From contig NZ_KB903293.1 in assembly GCF_000379685.1 (NCBI RefSeq), positions 31,774 to 95,773 on the forward strand: DNA of 64,000 bases, in the 5' to 3' direction. Positions 9,024 through 17,987 of this stretch are shown piece after piece; position 1 is the first letter of the stretch; the number at the start of each line of letters is the position of its first letter. Position numbers and translations under genes: made by a program. Under the pieces are notes generated by a model. The model saw nothing but the letters and a program-made list of their open reading frames with translations. It was not told where the DNA came from and ran no database searches. The stretch is from Catelliglobosispora koreensis DSM 44566 (GTDB taxonomy: Bacteria > Actinomycetota > Actinomycetes > Mycobacteriales > Micromonosporaceae).

Positions 9024-9953
9024 ATGACGATGCTGAAAGTGGATCCCGCGAACCTGGCCAACATCCGCTTCGCGCTCTCGCCCATGGCGGAAACGCTTTC
9101 GGCGCTTCATACTTTGGCCACTAGCCCACCGGAATGGCTGCGGCCCTGGCGCGACCGCCACCGGGAAACGTTTCGCGCGCTCAGCGAGGATCCGGTCTTT
9201 CAGGCGTTCACGCGACTGTTGAGCACCACGAGGTGGACGCCAGACTTTCTCACCCCGCCACCGTCGGGAATGGACACGACGTTTGAGGCCGAACTCAGTG
9301 TTGTCCGCGCGACTCCGGTGACGCAAGCCCGGCACGACTTGGCGCAGATGGGACCGGTGCCCAAGGCGCTCAAACGCCCAGACGTCGTGGACATTCTGGC
9401 CGACGCTATGGCGCGCTTCTGGTCCGCCGTCATCGCACCGGAGTGGCCTGTGCGGCGGGCCATTCTCGAGCGCGACATCGTCCAGCGAGCGGGCCGCCTG
9501 GCCACCTATGGCTGGGCCCGGGCGCTAGAAGACTTGGGGCGCAACATGAGCTGGCGCGACGACGGGCATATCAAGGTCAACGACTGGGATACGCCAACGC
9601 AAGTCGTGGGCGAGGCGCGGCTTGTCTTGGTACCAAATGGATTTGGGTATGGATGGCTCGGCCTGGACCCTCCCCGGGCTTTCGCTCTGGTGTATCCGGC
9701 GCGTGGTGTCGCGGCATCGCTCGACGAGACAGACACTCAGGCACTGGAACGCCTCATCGGAAGGTCGCGAGCCTTGCTGCTCAAGGCACTTCCGGCGAGC
9801 ACGACGCAATTGGTCGCGAGCCTGGACATAAGCCTGGGTGCCGTGGGCGATCATCTGGCCGTGCTTAGGCAGACAGGTCTCGTCACGCGCACACGCCAAG
9901 GGCGGTCCGTCGTTTACCGACGAACCGCCCTGGGTGATGCGTTAGCCGCTTAG
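9024..9953 (+). CDS. ArsR-family regulator with DUF5937 N-terminal domain
   Basis: A 309-residue regulator. The first 220 residues match the DUF5937-type sensor region (IRFALSPMAETLSALHTL), and the C-terminal 70 are an ArsR winged helix (ASLDISLGAVGDHLAVLRQT, then the wing TRTRQGRSVVYRR). No metal-binding Cys cluster is visible, so a small-molecule ligand is more likely. It is divergent from the MFS pump and probably its repressor. The ATG at 9024 follows an AGGGGG ribosome site embedded in the palindrome. Its stop abuts the pckG stop. Confidence 0.88.
   Translation: MTMLKVDPANLANIRFALSPMAETLSALHTLATSPPEWLRPWRDRHRETFRALSEDPVFQAFTRLLSTTRWTPDFLTPPPSGMDTTFEAELSVVRATPVTQARHDLAQMGPVPKALKRPDVVDILADAMARFWSAVIAPEWPVRRAILERDIVQRAGRLATYGWARALEDLGRNMSWRDDGHIKVNDWDTPTQVVGEARLVLVPNGFGYGWLGLDPPRAFALVYPARGVAASLDETDTQALERLIGRSRALLLKALPASTTQLVASLDISLGAVGDHLAVLRQTGLVTRTRQGRSVVYRRTALGDALAA
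9899..9931 (-). terminator. hairpin at convergent ArsR/pckG ends
   Basis: Stem of 8 + 5 bp with one mismatch (AGGGCGGT C CGTCG ... CGACG A ACCGCCCT) lies just beyond the pckG stop and inside the ArsR coding end. No U-tract is visible, so it may be an RNA-stabilising or U-less terminator. Confidence 0.45.
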
Positions 9954-11789
9954 TTACTCGTGCACGCCGAGACGGGCCTTGAGGGCGTCAAGCTCGGCCC
10001 ACAACACGCCCGGCAGCTTGTCGCCGAACTTGTCGAACCACTCGGTGATCTGCGGGATCTCCTGGCGCCACTCGTCGTCGCGCACGGCGAGCGCGGCTTC
10101 GAGGTCGGCCTCAGAGACGTCGAGGCCGGACAGGTCCAGATCGGACGGTGTCGGCACGAAGCCCACCGGCGTCTCCACGGCACCTCCGGTGCCTTCGAGC
10201 CGCTCGACGACCCACTTCAGCACACGGGAATTCTCGCCGAATCCAGGCCACAGGAACTGGCCTTCGTCACCACGGCGGAACCAGTTGACGTAGAAGATCT
10301 TCGGCAGCTTGTCAGCGTTGCCGTCGACGCCCTTGCCCATGTTGATCCAGTGGCGGAAGTAGTCACCGGCGTTGTAGCCGATGAACGGCAGCATGGCCAT
10401 CGGGTCGCGGCGAACGACTCCGACCTGGCCAACGGCCGCGGCGGTCGTCTCGCTGGACAGCGTCGCGCCCTGGAACACGCCATGCACCCAGTCACGCGCC
10501 TGCGACACCAGCGGGATCGTCGTCTTGCGCCGGCCGCCGAACAGGATCGCCGAGATCGGCACCCCGCGCGGGTCGTCATATTCCGTCGCCAGGATCGGGC
10601 ACTGCGTGATCGGCGTGCAGAAGCGCGAGTTCGGGTGCGACGAGAGCGACTCTGAGTCGGGCGTCCAGTCGTTGCCCTTCCAGTCGGTCAGGTGCGCGGG
10701 CGGCTCGCCCATGCCCTCCCACCAGATGTCGCCGTCATCGGTCAGCGCGACGTTGGTGAAGACCGAGTTGCCAGAAGCCAGCGTGCGCATGGCGTTGGGG
10801 TTGGTCTTCCAGTCGGTGCCGGGAGCGACGCCGAACAGGCCGTATTCCGGGTTCACGGCGTAGAGACGGCCGTCGTCACCGAAGTGCATCCAGGCGATGT
10901 CGTCGCCGAGGGTCTCGACCTTCCAGCCCGGGATGGTCGGCTCAAGCATCGCCAGGTTGGTCTTGCCACACGCCGACGGGAAAGCACCCGCGATGTAGTG
11001 GACTTTGCCTTCCGGCGACGTGAGCTTGAGGATCAGCATGTGCTCGGCGAGCCAGCCCTCGTCACGGCCCATCACACTGGCGATGCGCAGCGAGTAACAC
11101 TTCTTGCCCAGCAAGGAGTTTCCGCCGTAGCCCGAACCGAATGACCAGATCTCACGGGTCTCCGGGAAGTGCGAGATGTACTTGGTGTCGCTGCACGGCC
11201 ACGCGACATCTTTTTCACCGTCGGCCAGGGGAGCGCCGATCGAGTGCATCGCGGGAACGAACGTGGCGTTCTCCCCCATCGCCGTCAGCACCTCGGCGCC
11301 CATACGCGTCATGATGCGCATGCTGGCCACCACGTAAGCGCTGTCGGTGATCTCGACACCGAACATCGGGTTCTCGGCGTTGATGGGGCCCATGCAAAAC
11401 GGGATGACATACATGGTGCGGCCACGCATGCAGCCGCGGTACAGCTCGGTCATGAGCTGCTTCATCTCGGCCGGGGCCATCCAGTTGTTCGTCGGGCCAG
11501 CGTCGGCCTCGTCGTCGGAACAAATGAACGTGCGCTCTTCCACGCGTGCCACGTCTGACGGATCGGTGCGGACCCAGAAGGAGTTCGGGCGCTTTACCGG
11601 GTCGAGCCGCACCAGGGCACCGGTGTCTACGAGCGCACCGGTAAGACGGTCCCATTCAGCTTGGGAGCCGTCGCACCACACCACGGCGTCGGGAGTGGTC
11701 AGCTCGGCAACCTCACGCACCCAGGCGAGCAGTTTGGCGTGTTTGGTTGGAGCTTCGTTTAGCCCAGCGATGACAGCCGGCGCGGTCAT
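9954..11789 (-). CDS. pckG: phosphoenolpyruvate carboxykinase (GTP)
   Basis: A 611-residue GTP-dependent PEPCK that interconverts oxaloacetate and phosphoenolpyruvate in gluconeogenesis. [13 protein letters not shown] holds the reactive loop Cys (C274) and the P-loop Lys; further motifs are [15 protein letters not shown]-like ([16 protein letters not shown]) and [11 protein letters not shown]. Length equals the family norm. ATG at 11789 follows GGAG. The neighbour on the other side of a 262-base divergent gap is an ECF sigma factor. A CRP-like site sits 79 bases upstream, suggesting carbon-source control. With the carboxylase and mutase genes in this window it completes a propionyl-CoA to PEP route. 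Confidence 0.97.
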   Translation of the reverse strand: MTAPAVIAGLNEAPTKHAKLLAWVREVAELTTPDAVVWCDGSQAEWDRLTGALVDTGALVRLDPVKRPNSFWVRTDPSDVARVEERTFICSDDEADAGPTNNWMAPAEMKQLMTELYRGCMRGRTMYVIPFCMGPINAENPMFGVEITDSAYVVASMRIMTRMGAEVLTAMGENATFVPAMHSIGAPLADGEKDVAWPCSDTKYISHFPETREIWSFGSGYGGNSLLGKKCYSLRIASVMGRDEGWLAEHMLILKLTSPEGKVHYIAGAFPSACGKTNLAMLEPTIPGWKVETLGDDIAWMHFGDDGRLYAVNPEYGLFGVAPGTDWKTNPNAMRTLASGNSVFTNVALTDDGDIWWEGMGEPPAHLTDWKGNDWTPDSESLSSHPNSRFCTPITQCPILATEYDDPRGVPISAILFGGRRKTTIPLVSQARDWVHGVFQGATLSSETTAAAVGQVGVVRRDPMAMLPFIGYNAGDYFRHWINMGKGVDGNADKLPKIFYVNWFRRGDEGQFLWPGFGENSRVLKWVVERLEGTGGAVETPVGFVPTPSDLDLSGLDVSEADLEAALAVRDDEWRQEIPQITEWFDKFGDKLPGVLWAELDALKARLGVHE

Positions 11790-11867
11790 ATATTCGTCTC
11801 CTCAACGGTCGGCCCTGACCTTTCGTTCAGACTAAGACCCAGCCCCCGTAACACGTCCACTGCTGCT

Positions 11868-11883
11868 TGTGAATAAGTGCACA
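11868..11883. promoter_or_regulatory. CRP/GlxR-like binding site
   Basis: TGTGA-N6-GCACA differs by one base from the CRP/GlxR consensus TGTGA-N6-TCACA and sits in a larger dyad CTTGTG-N8-CACAAG. It is 79 bases from the pckG start and 169 from the sigma factor start. The function is inferred from motif and position. Confidence 0.4.
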
Positions 11884-11897
11884 AGCTTTTACAGTTT

Positions 11898-11931
11898 CGC
11901 GTTTGCGTGCACGAATCTGCGGGCAAACGCG
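11898..11931. promoter_or_regulatory. 9-bp inverted repeat in the pckG/sigma gap
   Basis: CGCGTTTGC and GCAAACGCG are separated by 16 bases. The spacing (about 2.5 helical turns centre to centre) suits a dimeric regulator more than a hairpin. The cognate protein is unknown. Confidence 0.35.
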
Positions 11932-12051
11932 CACGTTCCCGCAAATCCTGCGGTTTTTGTGACCCAGTTCTCCGGGCATTCCCCAAAGCGGACATTTGGT
12001 CTAATGTCGACTCGGCGGTCTATTCACTCCCAATTCCCCCGGGAGGCGACG

Positions 12052-14478
12052 ATGGTTCCCACCGTGCTCGATTCTGAGGTGGAGAGCGATCCTTATCTGA
12101 TCTCGCTGGTGCGAGGCGGCGACATGGAGGCGTTTGGTCAACTCTACGAACGCCATGTCGCCGCGGCCCGGCGGCTGGCACGCGTGCTCACGAACAATCC
12201 GTCCGATGCCGACGACCTCGTGGCCGAGACGTTCACCAAAGTGCTGACAGCTTTGCGGTCCGGGCACGGGCCGGACACGGCATTTAGGGCATATCTGCTA
12301 ACCGCGTTGCGTCATGCCGTCTACGACCGGGGCAAGCACGCCAAGCGGATTGAGTACACCGACGACCTCACGCCTTATGAGCGGCCCGCTCCAGCAGAAG
12401 ACCCAGCTGTGCGGATGCTCGAACGGACCTACGCCGCGGCCGCGTTCGCGAAACTGCCCGAACGCTGGCGGGCCGTGCTCTGGCATACCGAGGTCGAAGG
12501 CGAGTCTCCGGCACAGGTCGCGCCACTGCTAGGACTCACGCCCAACGGTGTGGCCGCGCTGGCCTACCGTGCCCGGGAACGTTTGCGCCAGATGTACTTG
12601 CAGGAGCACATCGGCCTCACGGATGCCCCGCGCTGCCACTGGACCGGGATGCACCTGGCCGGATATGTCCGTGCCCAGCTCGCCCGGCGCGATCGGTCCA
12701 AAGTGGAGGATCACCTGGCCGAGTGCGCCAACTGCCGAGTGCTGCACCGTGAACTCACCGAGGAAAACTCAGGTCTGCGTGGCGTACTCGCCACGGTGCT
12801 CCTGGGCACGGCCGCCACCGGCTACCTCGAAGACACGAGCCGCGGCGCGGGATTGCTGGCCGCCATCGGTGGTTCCGTAGCCGCGCTATGGCACTGGCTC
12901 GCCGGCTGGTGGAGTGGCCTTACCTCGGCGATCGCCAACGGCTGGCACCACTTGACCGGGCTGCCCAGACGCCTGATCGAGCGCTACGGTCCGGGCAACG
13001 TCGCCGCGGCAGGGGGTGTCGCCGCGGCCGCGCTCGCGGGAGTCGTGACGTTCGCGGTGGTGGCCGTCCAAAACGGACCGTCCACAGACGACAACGCCGC
13101 CCTGCCACAGCCCGCCCCGGCGACGGCCCGTCAGCCACAGCCGACGCCCCTGCCCACGCTGCCGCCCTACATTCCGAACACGGTTTCGCCTCCTGCGCCT
13201 TCCAAGCCGCCCGTGGCGAAGCCTTCGGCGCCGGCCAAACCGGGCAGCATGACGGCCGCCAAACCCATGCTCACGAGTGATCCGTCGGCGGCACAACTGT
13301 CCGCCGGCGAAGACGGCGTCCTTCCCATCGCGGTCCGTTTCCCCGAGAACACGGCACCGCGAAAGGACGTCACGTTCACGGCACACGTCCCGGGCGAGAT
13401 GACCCTGCGCGGCTCCGATGCCGGGGAAGGCTGGAGCTGCAAGGCACCACAGCCCACGCAGATCGTGTGCACCCTCCCGTCCACGGCCGGTCCCCGTTCC
13501 AGCACCGCTCGCATTCCGGTGGCTGTCGCGGCTGGGCTCACGGGGTACACGCCGATTGGGCTGGAGGTGGAAAACGAACGCAGCACGATGCGTGTTCCGA
13601 TTGCCCCGCAAGGAATGCGTGTCGCGCAGGCACTAACCGGCAAAGGTGGATTTAGCTTGGGCGGCAACGCTTTGCTGGCGTGCCAGTCTCGTCCCGCGTG
13701 CCTGAACGCTGACAACAACGGACAGCAGATGGTGCCGTTCGCCCCGGCTGGCCGCGAACCCGGTGCCCCGGGCGGAAATCCGGGCGCACATGCCATGAGC
13801 GGAGCCAGGATAACCGTCCCGGCTGGCGCCGAGGTGCAGTGGGCTGGCCTTGTTTACACAGCGTCGGCGAACCAAGGGCCAGAACGCCTTATCGTGCACG
13901 CTCCCGGTGGCGGCTGGGAGCCCGTGAGCATGGGAAACAACCGCACCAACGATGGCGGCAGCCGTCCCGCCATCCAGTTGATCAGCGACGTTACCGCTCT
14001 GTGGAAAAAACACGGCTCTGGTGACTGGTGGATCGGGGCCAGCGACGCTGCGCTTCCTTCCGGTGTCGGGCAGTTCGCCGGCTGGAGCCTGATCGTGCTT
14101 TACCGCGATAAGGCGGCACCGTCCGCTGAGATCGCCGTTTACCTGGGCCCCAAGGGCTTGAAAGAAAAACAGGAACTGTCGGTCCGCCTCGATACCGGTG
14201 GCACCGTTGACCTCGGCGTCGTGCTTTGGGATGCCGACCGCGACCTCGCGGGCGACGCATTGCTTGTGGGACAAGACAAAGTCGACGTGGCTGGTGGGAG
14301 CAATGCGTCGGCATTGATCTGTGTGGTCACCGGTGACCCGTGTGCCTGGCGTATCCCTGGATTGGATCTGCTGCGGCGAAACGCCCAGGCCAGTCCGGGA
14401 TCTTCGGCAACATTGCAGTCTGGCGGCGACCCGATGGAAGTCGGGTTGCTGGCTGTCCTGACCAGGCCGGCCGGGTAG
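12052..14478 (+). CDS. ECF sigma factor fused to zinc finger, membrane helix and exported domain
   Basis: About 808 residues. Sigma region 2 covers residues 15-105 (DADDLVAETFTKVL), region 4 about 125-185 (LGLTPNGVAALAYRARERLR), then a zf-HC2-like anti-sigma finger near 195-235 (H...CANC). One membrane helix follows at about 316-338, then a Pro-rich linker and about 430 residues with DUF11-like and further beta-rich domains outside the cell. It resembles ECF groups with C-terminal fused regulators (for example ECF53), in which sensor and sigma are one protein. GGGAGG six bases before ATG 12052 fixes the start; the frame is open 61 codons further upstream. How the sigma part would be released is unknown. 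Confidence 0.88.
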   Translation: MVPTVLDSEVESDPYLISLVRGGDMEAFGQLYERHVAAARRLARVLTNNPSDADDLVAETFTKVLTALRSGHGPDTAFRAYLLTALRHAVYDRGKHAKRIEYTDDLTPYERPAPAEDPAVRMLERTYAAAAFAKLPERWRAVLWHTEVEGESPAQVAPLLGLTPNGVAALAYRARERLRQMYLQEHIGLTDAPRCHWTGMHLAGYVRAQLARRDRSKVEDHLAECANCRVLHRELTEENSGLRGVLATVLLGTAATGYLEDTSRGAGLLAAIGGSVAALWHWLAGWWSGLTSAIANGWHHLTGLPRRLIERYGPGNVAAAGGVAAAALAGVVTFAVVAVQNGPSTDDNAALPQPAPATARQPQPTPLPTLPPYIPNTVSPPAPSKPPVAKPSAPAKPGSMTAAKPMLTSDPSAAQLSAGEDGVLPIAVRFPENTAPRKDVTFTAHVPGEMTLRGSDAGEGWSCKAPQPTQIVCTLPSTAGPRSSTARIPVAVAAGLTGYTPIGLEVENERSTMRVPIAPQGMRVAQALTGKGGFSLGGNALLACQSRPACLNADNNGQQMVPFAPAGREPGAPGGNPGAHAMSGARITVPAGAEVQWAGLVYTASANQGPERLIVHAPGGGWEPVSMGNNRTNDGGSRPAIQLISDVTALWKKHGSGDWWIGASDAALPSGVGQFAGWSLIVLYRDKAAPSAEIAVYLGPKGLKEKQELSVRLDTGGTVDLGVVLWDADRDLAGDALLVGQDKVDVAGGSNASALICVVTGDPCAWRIPGLDLLRRNAQASPGSSATLQSGGDPMEVGLLAVLTRPAG

Positions 14479-14488
14479 GCTCAGGCAC

Positions 14489-14959
14489 GTGAAGTCGGTC
14501 GTGTCGCGGATCTTTCAGCGCCTCTTGCACCTGCGTTTTGAGCTCGGCAAATTCGGTGTAGTGGGCATTGCCGCCTACGGGCTGGACACCGCTATCACTG
14601 CCGCCTTGCTCTGGAGCGGGGTGGAGGGTTATCGCGCGAAGATCATCGCTACTGTGATCGCCGCCACAGCAGCATTTCTGGGTAACCGGTTCTGGACGTG
14701 GCGTGACCGCGATCGCTCTGGGCTAGCCCGCGAATACCTGCTGTATTTCGGCTTTAACCTGGCAGGACTCGGCATCCAACTCGCTTCGTATACGTTCACT
14801 CACTTTGTGTTGGGTGCGATGTGGGGAATCTTCGCAACGAAGCTGTTTGACCTCATATCACTGCAGCTCATTGGCAATGGTTTCGCCACGATCTTCCGGT
14901 TCTGGGCTTATCGCCGGTTCGTATTCATCGCACCTACACCGGTCGAGGCGACACGCTGA
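14489..14959 (+). CDS. GtrA-family membrane protein (1)
   Basis: A 156-residue protein with four predicted membrane helices and the GtrA signature (FGVVGIAAYGLDTAITAALL, GNRFWTWRDRDRSG, RFWAYRRFVF). GtrA-like proteins are thought to translocate or help load polyprenyl-phosphate-linked sugars for cell-envelope glycan synthesis. GTG start, 10 bases after the sigma gene. A second paralogue follows directly. In mycobacteria a GtrA gene (Rv3277) sits at the same place beside the PH-domain and birA genes. Confidence 0.9.
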   Translation: MKSVVSRIFQRLLHLRFELGKFGVVGIAAYGLDTAITAALLWSGVEGYRAKIIATVIAATAAFLGNRFWTWRDRDRSGLAREYLLYFGFNLAGLGIQLASYTFTHFVLGAMWGIFATKLFDLISLQLIGNGFATIFRFWAYRRFVFIAPTPVEATR

Positions 14960-15032
14960 ACCACGCCGTGAGGTCGCCCGCTTTTAACGTCCAGAAGACA
15001 TACCCGTGCCAGATCTCGCGTAAGGTAGCCAA

Positions 15033-15602
15033 GTGCGCCTAGCCCAGTTTGTACCTCCGCGTTTACGAGCTCTCGGCCCCGAGGTCGCCAAATTTGGTGT
15101 CATCGGTGGCATCAATGTGATCGTGAACGCGGTCGCGTTCAACCTGCTGCTACTACTGCCGGTCTTCGACAACAGCCAGGTCAAGGCAAAGGTTCTCGCG
15201 ACCGCCGTGGCGATCGTGTCCGCCTACTTCATGAACCGGCACTGGACCTACAAGGACCGCGATAAGTCCGCCGCACACCGCGAATTCGTGCTGTTTCTGT
15301 TCTTCAACCTGGTCGGCCTGCTGATCGAAGTGGCCGTCATGAGCGCCACGAAATACATGTTCGGCCTGACCAGCTGGCTCGCCATCAACGTCGCGATGCT
15401 CGTCGGTCTGGCGATCGGCACCGTTTTCCGCTTCTTCACCTATCGCACCTGGGTGTTCAAGCACGCCGATCCCGAGCTGGAGCCCGCGTTCGAGGCCGAG
15501 TTCGAGCAGCTCACCGCCCCGCTGGAAGTCGAGTTCGCGCTCAAGCAGCGCAAGCAAAAGCGCAGGACCCGAAAGAGCCCTGCGCCTGCCCGCACTCGCT
15601 AA
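15033..15602 (+). CDS. GtrA-family membrane protein (2)
   Basis: A 189-residue paralogue of the preceding gene: four membrane helices (KFGVIGGINVIVNAVAFNLL, MNRHWTYKDRDKSA, FRFFTYRTWVFKH) plus a hydrophilic C-terminal tail of about 45 residues, acidic then strongly basic (KQRKQKRRTRKS). The basic tail may bind phospholipid or nucleic acid; no more can be said. GTG start. Its end overlaps the convergent PH-domain gene by 4 bases. Confidence 0.9.
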   Translation: MRLAQFVPPRLRALGPEVAKFGVIGGINVIVNAVAFNLLLLLPVFDNSQVKAKVLATAVAIVSAYFMNRHWTYKDRDKSAAHREFVLFLFFNLVGLLIEVAVMSATKYMFGLTSWLAINVAMLVGLAIGTVFRFFTYRTWVFKHADPELEPAFEAEFEQLTAPLEVEFALKQRKQKRRTRKSPAPARTR

Positions 15603-16165
15603 GACTGCTTCTCTTCTTTCGTCGGCTCCGTCTCCGGCGCCTGCACCGGAACGACCCGCCGCCGCTCGTCGTCACCGAACGAGTGAATGTCCCGGTCGTG
15701 CTCAACCAGCTCATACAGCTTGGTTTGCACCATGCCGACGCGCGGAATGTCCGTCAGCACGGTCTGCCCGCGCTCACCGGCCGACTCAATCGTCAGCGTG
15801 CCGCACCCAAGAATGCGGTCGATGAAGTTCTGGCTCATAGCGTGGTCATTGACCCGCATCAGCGGAATGTCGCGCCGGTCGCGAGAGAACACGCCGAACT
15901 GGAAGATAATGCGCTCGTTGGTGAAAATGTAGTGCGTCGTGCGCCACCTCAGCCAAGGCGCGAACGCCAGCCACAACAGCAGCACCACCGCCACAGCCGC
16001 GATGATGTAAACGACGGCTTGTGCCCAGCCGAGCAGCAACGCGGTCAGGAACACCGCGACGCTGACAACCAGCACCAGCGTCGGGATGATCATTACCTTC
16101 CAATGTGGACGCAGATGCAGCACGACTTTTTCGTCGGCCGTCATGATGTCGTCGGGGAACGCCAT
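15599..16165 (-). CDS. PH-domain (bPH2) membrane protein
   Basis: A 188-residue protein with two adjacent membrane helices (about residues 24-68) followed by a bacterial PH domain (THYIFTNERIIFQFGVFSRDRRDIPL, ILGCGTLTIES) and a charged tail. Similar to M. tuberculosis Rv3278c, also next to birA. Function unknown; PH domains of this type occur in envelope-stress and lipid-associated proteins. ATG at 16165. The gene runs in the same direction as birA, 47 bases downstream of it. Confidence 0.88.
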   Translation of the reverse strand: MAFPDDIMTADEKVVLHLRPHWKVMIIPTLVLVVSVAVFLTALLLGWAQAVVYIIAAVAVVLLLWLAFAPWLRWRTTHYIFTNERIIFQFGVFSRDRRDIPLMRVNDHAMSQNFIDRILGCGTLTIESAGERGQTVLTDIPRVGMVQTKLYELVEHDRDIHSFGDDERRRVVPVQAPETEPTKEEKQS

Positions 16166-16212
16166 TTCTCCCCTACCTCCTCGTTGGTGGTTAGCGCCGT
16201 CAGGTTAGTTGG

Positions 16213-16959
16213 TCAGCGCACGTGCGTCACGTCTCCGGCAGCGATCGGACGGTTTCCGACAATGAGGCGCCCCTCGCTGTCCACCCCTGTCGCGGTCCCA
16301 GCTATTACTTCTCCGCCCGGTGTCGTCACCCTGACTTCCCGGCCAATAGACCAACATCTTTGCTGGTACGCCGTGAGCTGCTGCGTTTGTTCAAAAGTCT
16401 CGTAATGCTCCGTCATGCGATTCAGGAACGCGATGGCGAGGCTGGTGCGGCTCAGGTTTTGCGCCCCTCGGGCTGTCAGCGAAGTCGCCTGCATAGCCGT
16501 CGGACCGGTGGGCAGGTCTTGCTCGTCCTGCCACACGTTGAGTCCTACCCCGACGATCACCGCGCCCGGAACCGCCGCCTCGGCCAGGATGCCGGCACAC
16601 TTTCGGTCATCGATGAGCAGATCGTTCGGCCACTTCAGCCCGGTCTTGAGGTTCGTCTGCTCTTCCACGGCTTCCGCCAGCGCGACGCCAGTGATCAGCG
16701 GAAGCAGTCCCCACTTCCACATCGGCGCGGTCGGCCGCAGCAGCATGCTGAACCACAGACCCTGGCCTTTCGGCGATGCCCAAGTCCTTGCGAGCCGCCC
16801 ACGGCCGGCGGTCTGTTCCTCAGCGAAGACGACTAACCGCTCTGGCTCTTGTGCCCGCAGCACCACATCCGCATTGGTCGACCCGGTCGTCTCCTTGACC
16901 TCGGCCCGCCAGCCCGTCTCGCTGGTAATCCGGCCCGCATCCAGCACATCGTCGCGCAC
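16213..16959 (-). CDS. birA: biotin-[acetyl-CoA-carboxylase] ligase
   Basis: A 248-residue monofunctional biotin protein ligase that attaches biotin to the carboxylase alpha subunit (here K546 of the gene at 27995). Visible motifs are TGSTNADV, the biotinyl-AMP loop AGRGRLARTW, and GLKWPNDLLI with the catalytic Lys (K109). The N-terminal repressor HTH of E. coli BirA is absent, so it does not regulate transcription. Its position next to the carboxylase genes matches the mycobacterial Rv3279c-Rv3280 arrangement. Confidence 0.95.
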   Translation of the reverse strand: MRDDVLDAGRITSETGWRAEVKETTGSTNADVVLRAQEPERLVVFAEEQTAGRGRLARTWASPKGQGLWFSMLLRPTAPMWKWGLLPLITGVALAEAVEEQTNLKTGLKWPNDLLIDDRKCAGILAEAAVPGAVIVGVGLNVWQDEQDLPTGPTAMQATSLTARGAQNLSRTSLAIAFLNRMTEHYETFEQTQQLTAYQQRCWSIGREVRVTTPGGEVIAGTATGVDSEGRLIVGNRPIAAGDVTHVR

Positions 16960-17101
16960 GCCGTGACCTTATCCCGCTTCCCCGCCCCCGTGATCACCCG
17001 CGCCGATCGCCACGTCCCACTGTGGGCCCGCTGCCTCGCGTCCCTCGGCCTAACCCCGGTGGGCCGCTTTCGGCCTAGCTTTGGTGATCCACATCCGTTG
17101 G

Positions 17102-17131
17102 GACGTGATCAACAGGCGGTTTGATCACGTC
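17102..17131. repeat. 11-bp perfect inverted repeat
   Basis: GACGTGATCAA and TTGATCACGTC flank an 8-base loop in the 216-base gap between the disordered membrane protein and birA. Related GTGGATC words occur on either side. There is no U-tract, so an operator is as likely as a terminator. Nothing else is recognisable in this gap. Confidence 0.5.
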
Positions 17132-17175
17132 TCCGAGGCTGTGGATCTCACATTCGGCTGTGGATCAAGTGTTGG

Positions 17176-17907
17176 TTAACGAGGACCGGAGACCGGTCCG
17201 AGCCAGTCAGGCAGCGTGATCTCCTCGCGACCCGGCGCCGGCGGAACCCTCCGCGCACGCGAAATCGTCTCGACCCGGTGCCTTCTGGCCTGGCTGTTGC
17301 CTGAACCGTGTCCGGCACCGAACCCCAGGTCGACGCCATAGTCGTGCCCGTTGCCAACCACCCGCTCGGCCCCAGGACCGTGACCGCTGCCCGGAGGCTG
17401 CCCGCCGCCGAAGCCCGGGTCAGTGCCGTAGTCGTGCCCGTTGCTCAACATGCGCTCAGCACCCGTTCCCTGGGCACGACCGTGGCCATTGCCCGGAGGC
17501 TGCCCGCCGCCGAAGCCCGGGTCAGTGCCGTAGTCGTGGCCGTTGCTCAGCTTGCGCTGGGCGCCCGGAACGTGGACGAAGGACGGGTTGGTGGCTTCGT
17601 CGTGGGGAGAGTGCCCGCGGGTGCGAGCGCCGCTAGAGGGCTTGGCCTTAGCGCGAGGTGCGGCCGATGGGGGCGGATCGTCAAGCACATCAGGGCGGGG
17701 TGAGGATTTGGCGCCCGGTTGAGGGCGGCCTGGCCGGGGGCCTGCTTTGACTTTCGGCGAGGGGCGCTTGATGGGCTTCATCGAGATCACGGCGGTAGGC
17801 GTGTCATCTGGCTCATCGTCATCGTCATCGTCGCGGCGCCAGGGCTTGACGATGGCCAGAATGGCGATACCGCCAGCAATCAAGACCATTCCGAACAGTG
17901 TCGCCAC
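17176..17907 (-). CDS. single-pass membrane protein with disordered repeat tail
   Basis: About 243 residues, not recognised as a family. One N-terminal helix (MVLIAGGIAILAIVKPW) is followed by a run of Asp, then a Pro/Lys/Arg-rich region, and three copies of a Gly-rich unit containing NGHDYGTDPGFGGGQPPG (last copy diverged: NGHDYGVDLGFGAG). Two of the copies are nearly identical in DNA. The whole tail looks disordered. GTG start; ATG at 17889 is an alternative. It lies between birA and pccB on the opposite strand to pccB and shares a short divergent promoter region with it. Confidence 0.65.
   Translation of the reverse strand: MATLFGMVLIAGGIAILAIVKPWRRDDDDDDEPDDTPTAVISMKPIKRPSPKVKAGPRPGRPQPGAKSSPRPDVLDDPPPSAAPRAKAKPSSGARTRGHSPHDEATNPSFVHVPGAQRKLSNGHDYGTDPGFGGGQPPGNGHGRAQGTGAERMLSNGHDYGTDPGFGGGQPPGSGHGPGAERVVGNGHDYGVDLGFGAGHGSGNSQARRHRVETISRARRVPPAPGREEITLPDWLGPVSGPR
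17389..17564 (-). repeat. tandem 102-bp coding repeat
   Basis: 17389-17462 recurs at 17491-17564 (period 102 bp) with only a few mismatches; a third, more diverged copy lies at about 17315-17375. They encode the NGHDYGTDPGFGGG units of the membrane protein and imply recent duplication or slippage. Confidence 0.75.
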
Positions 17908-17987
17908 ATGTTAATTAACGAGGTCGCTGGCCTAATGTGGCGCAATCCACGGCCTGTGCGCGGTTCCTCACAAGTAACATCACGCCC

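Noticed and set aside
12886-13611. 241-codon minus-strand frame inside the fused sigma gene
   Set aside because: Arg/Gly-rich composition and no ribosome site; the plus-strand frame continues across it with clear domains.
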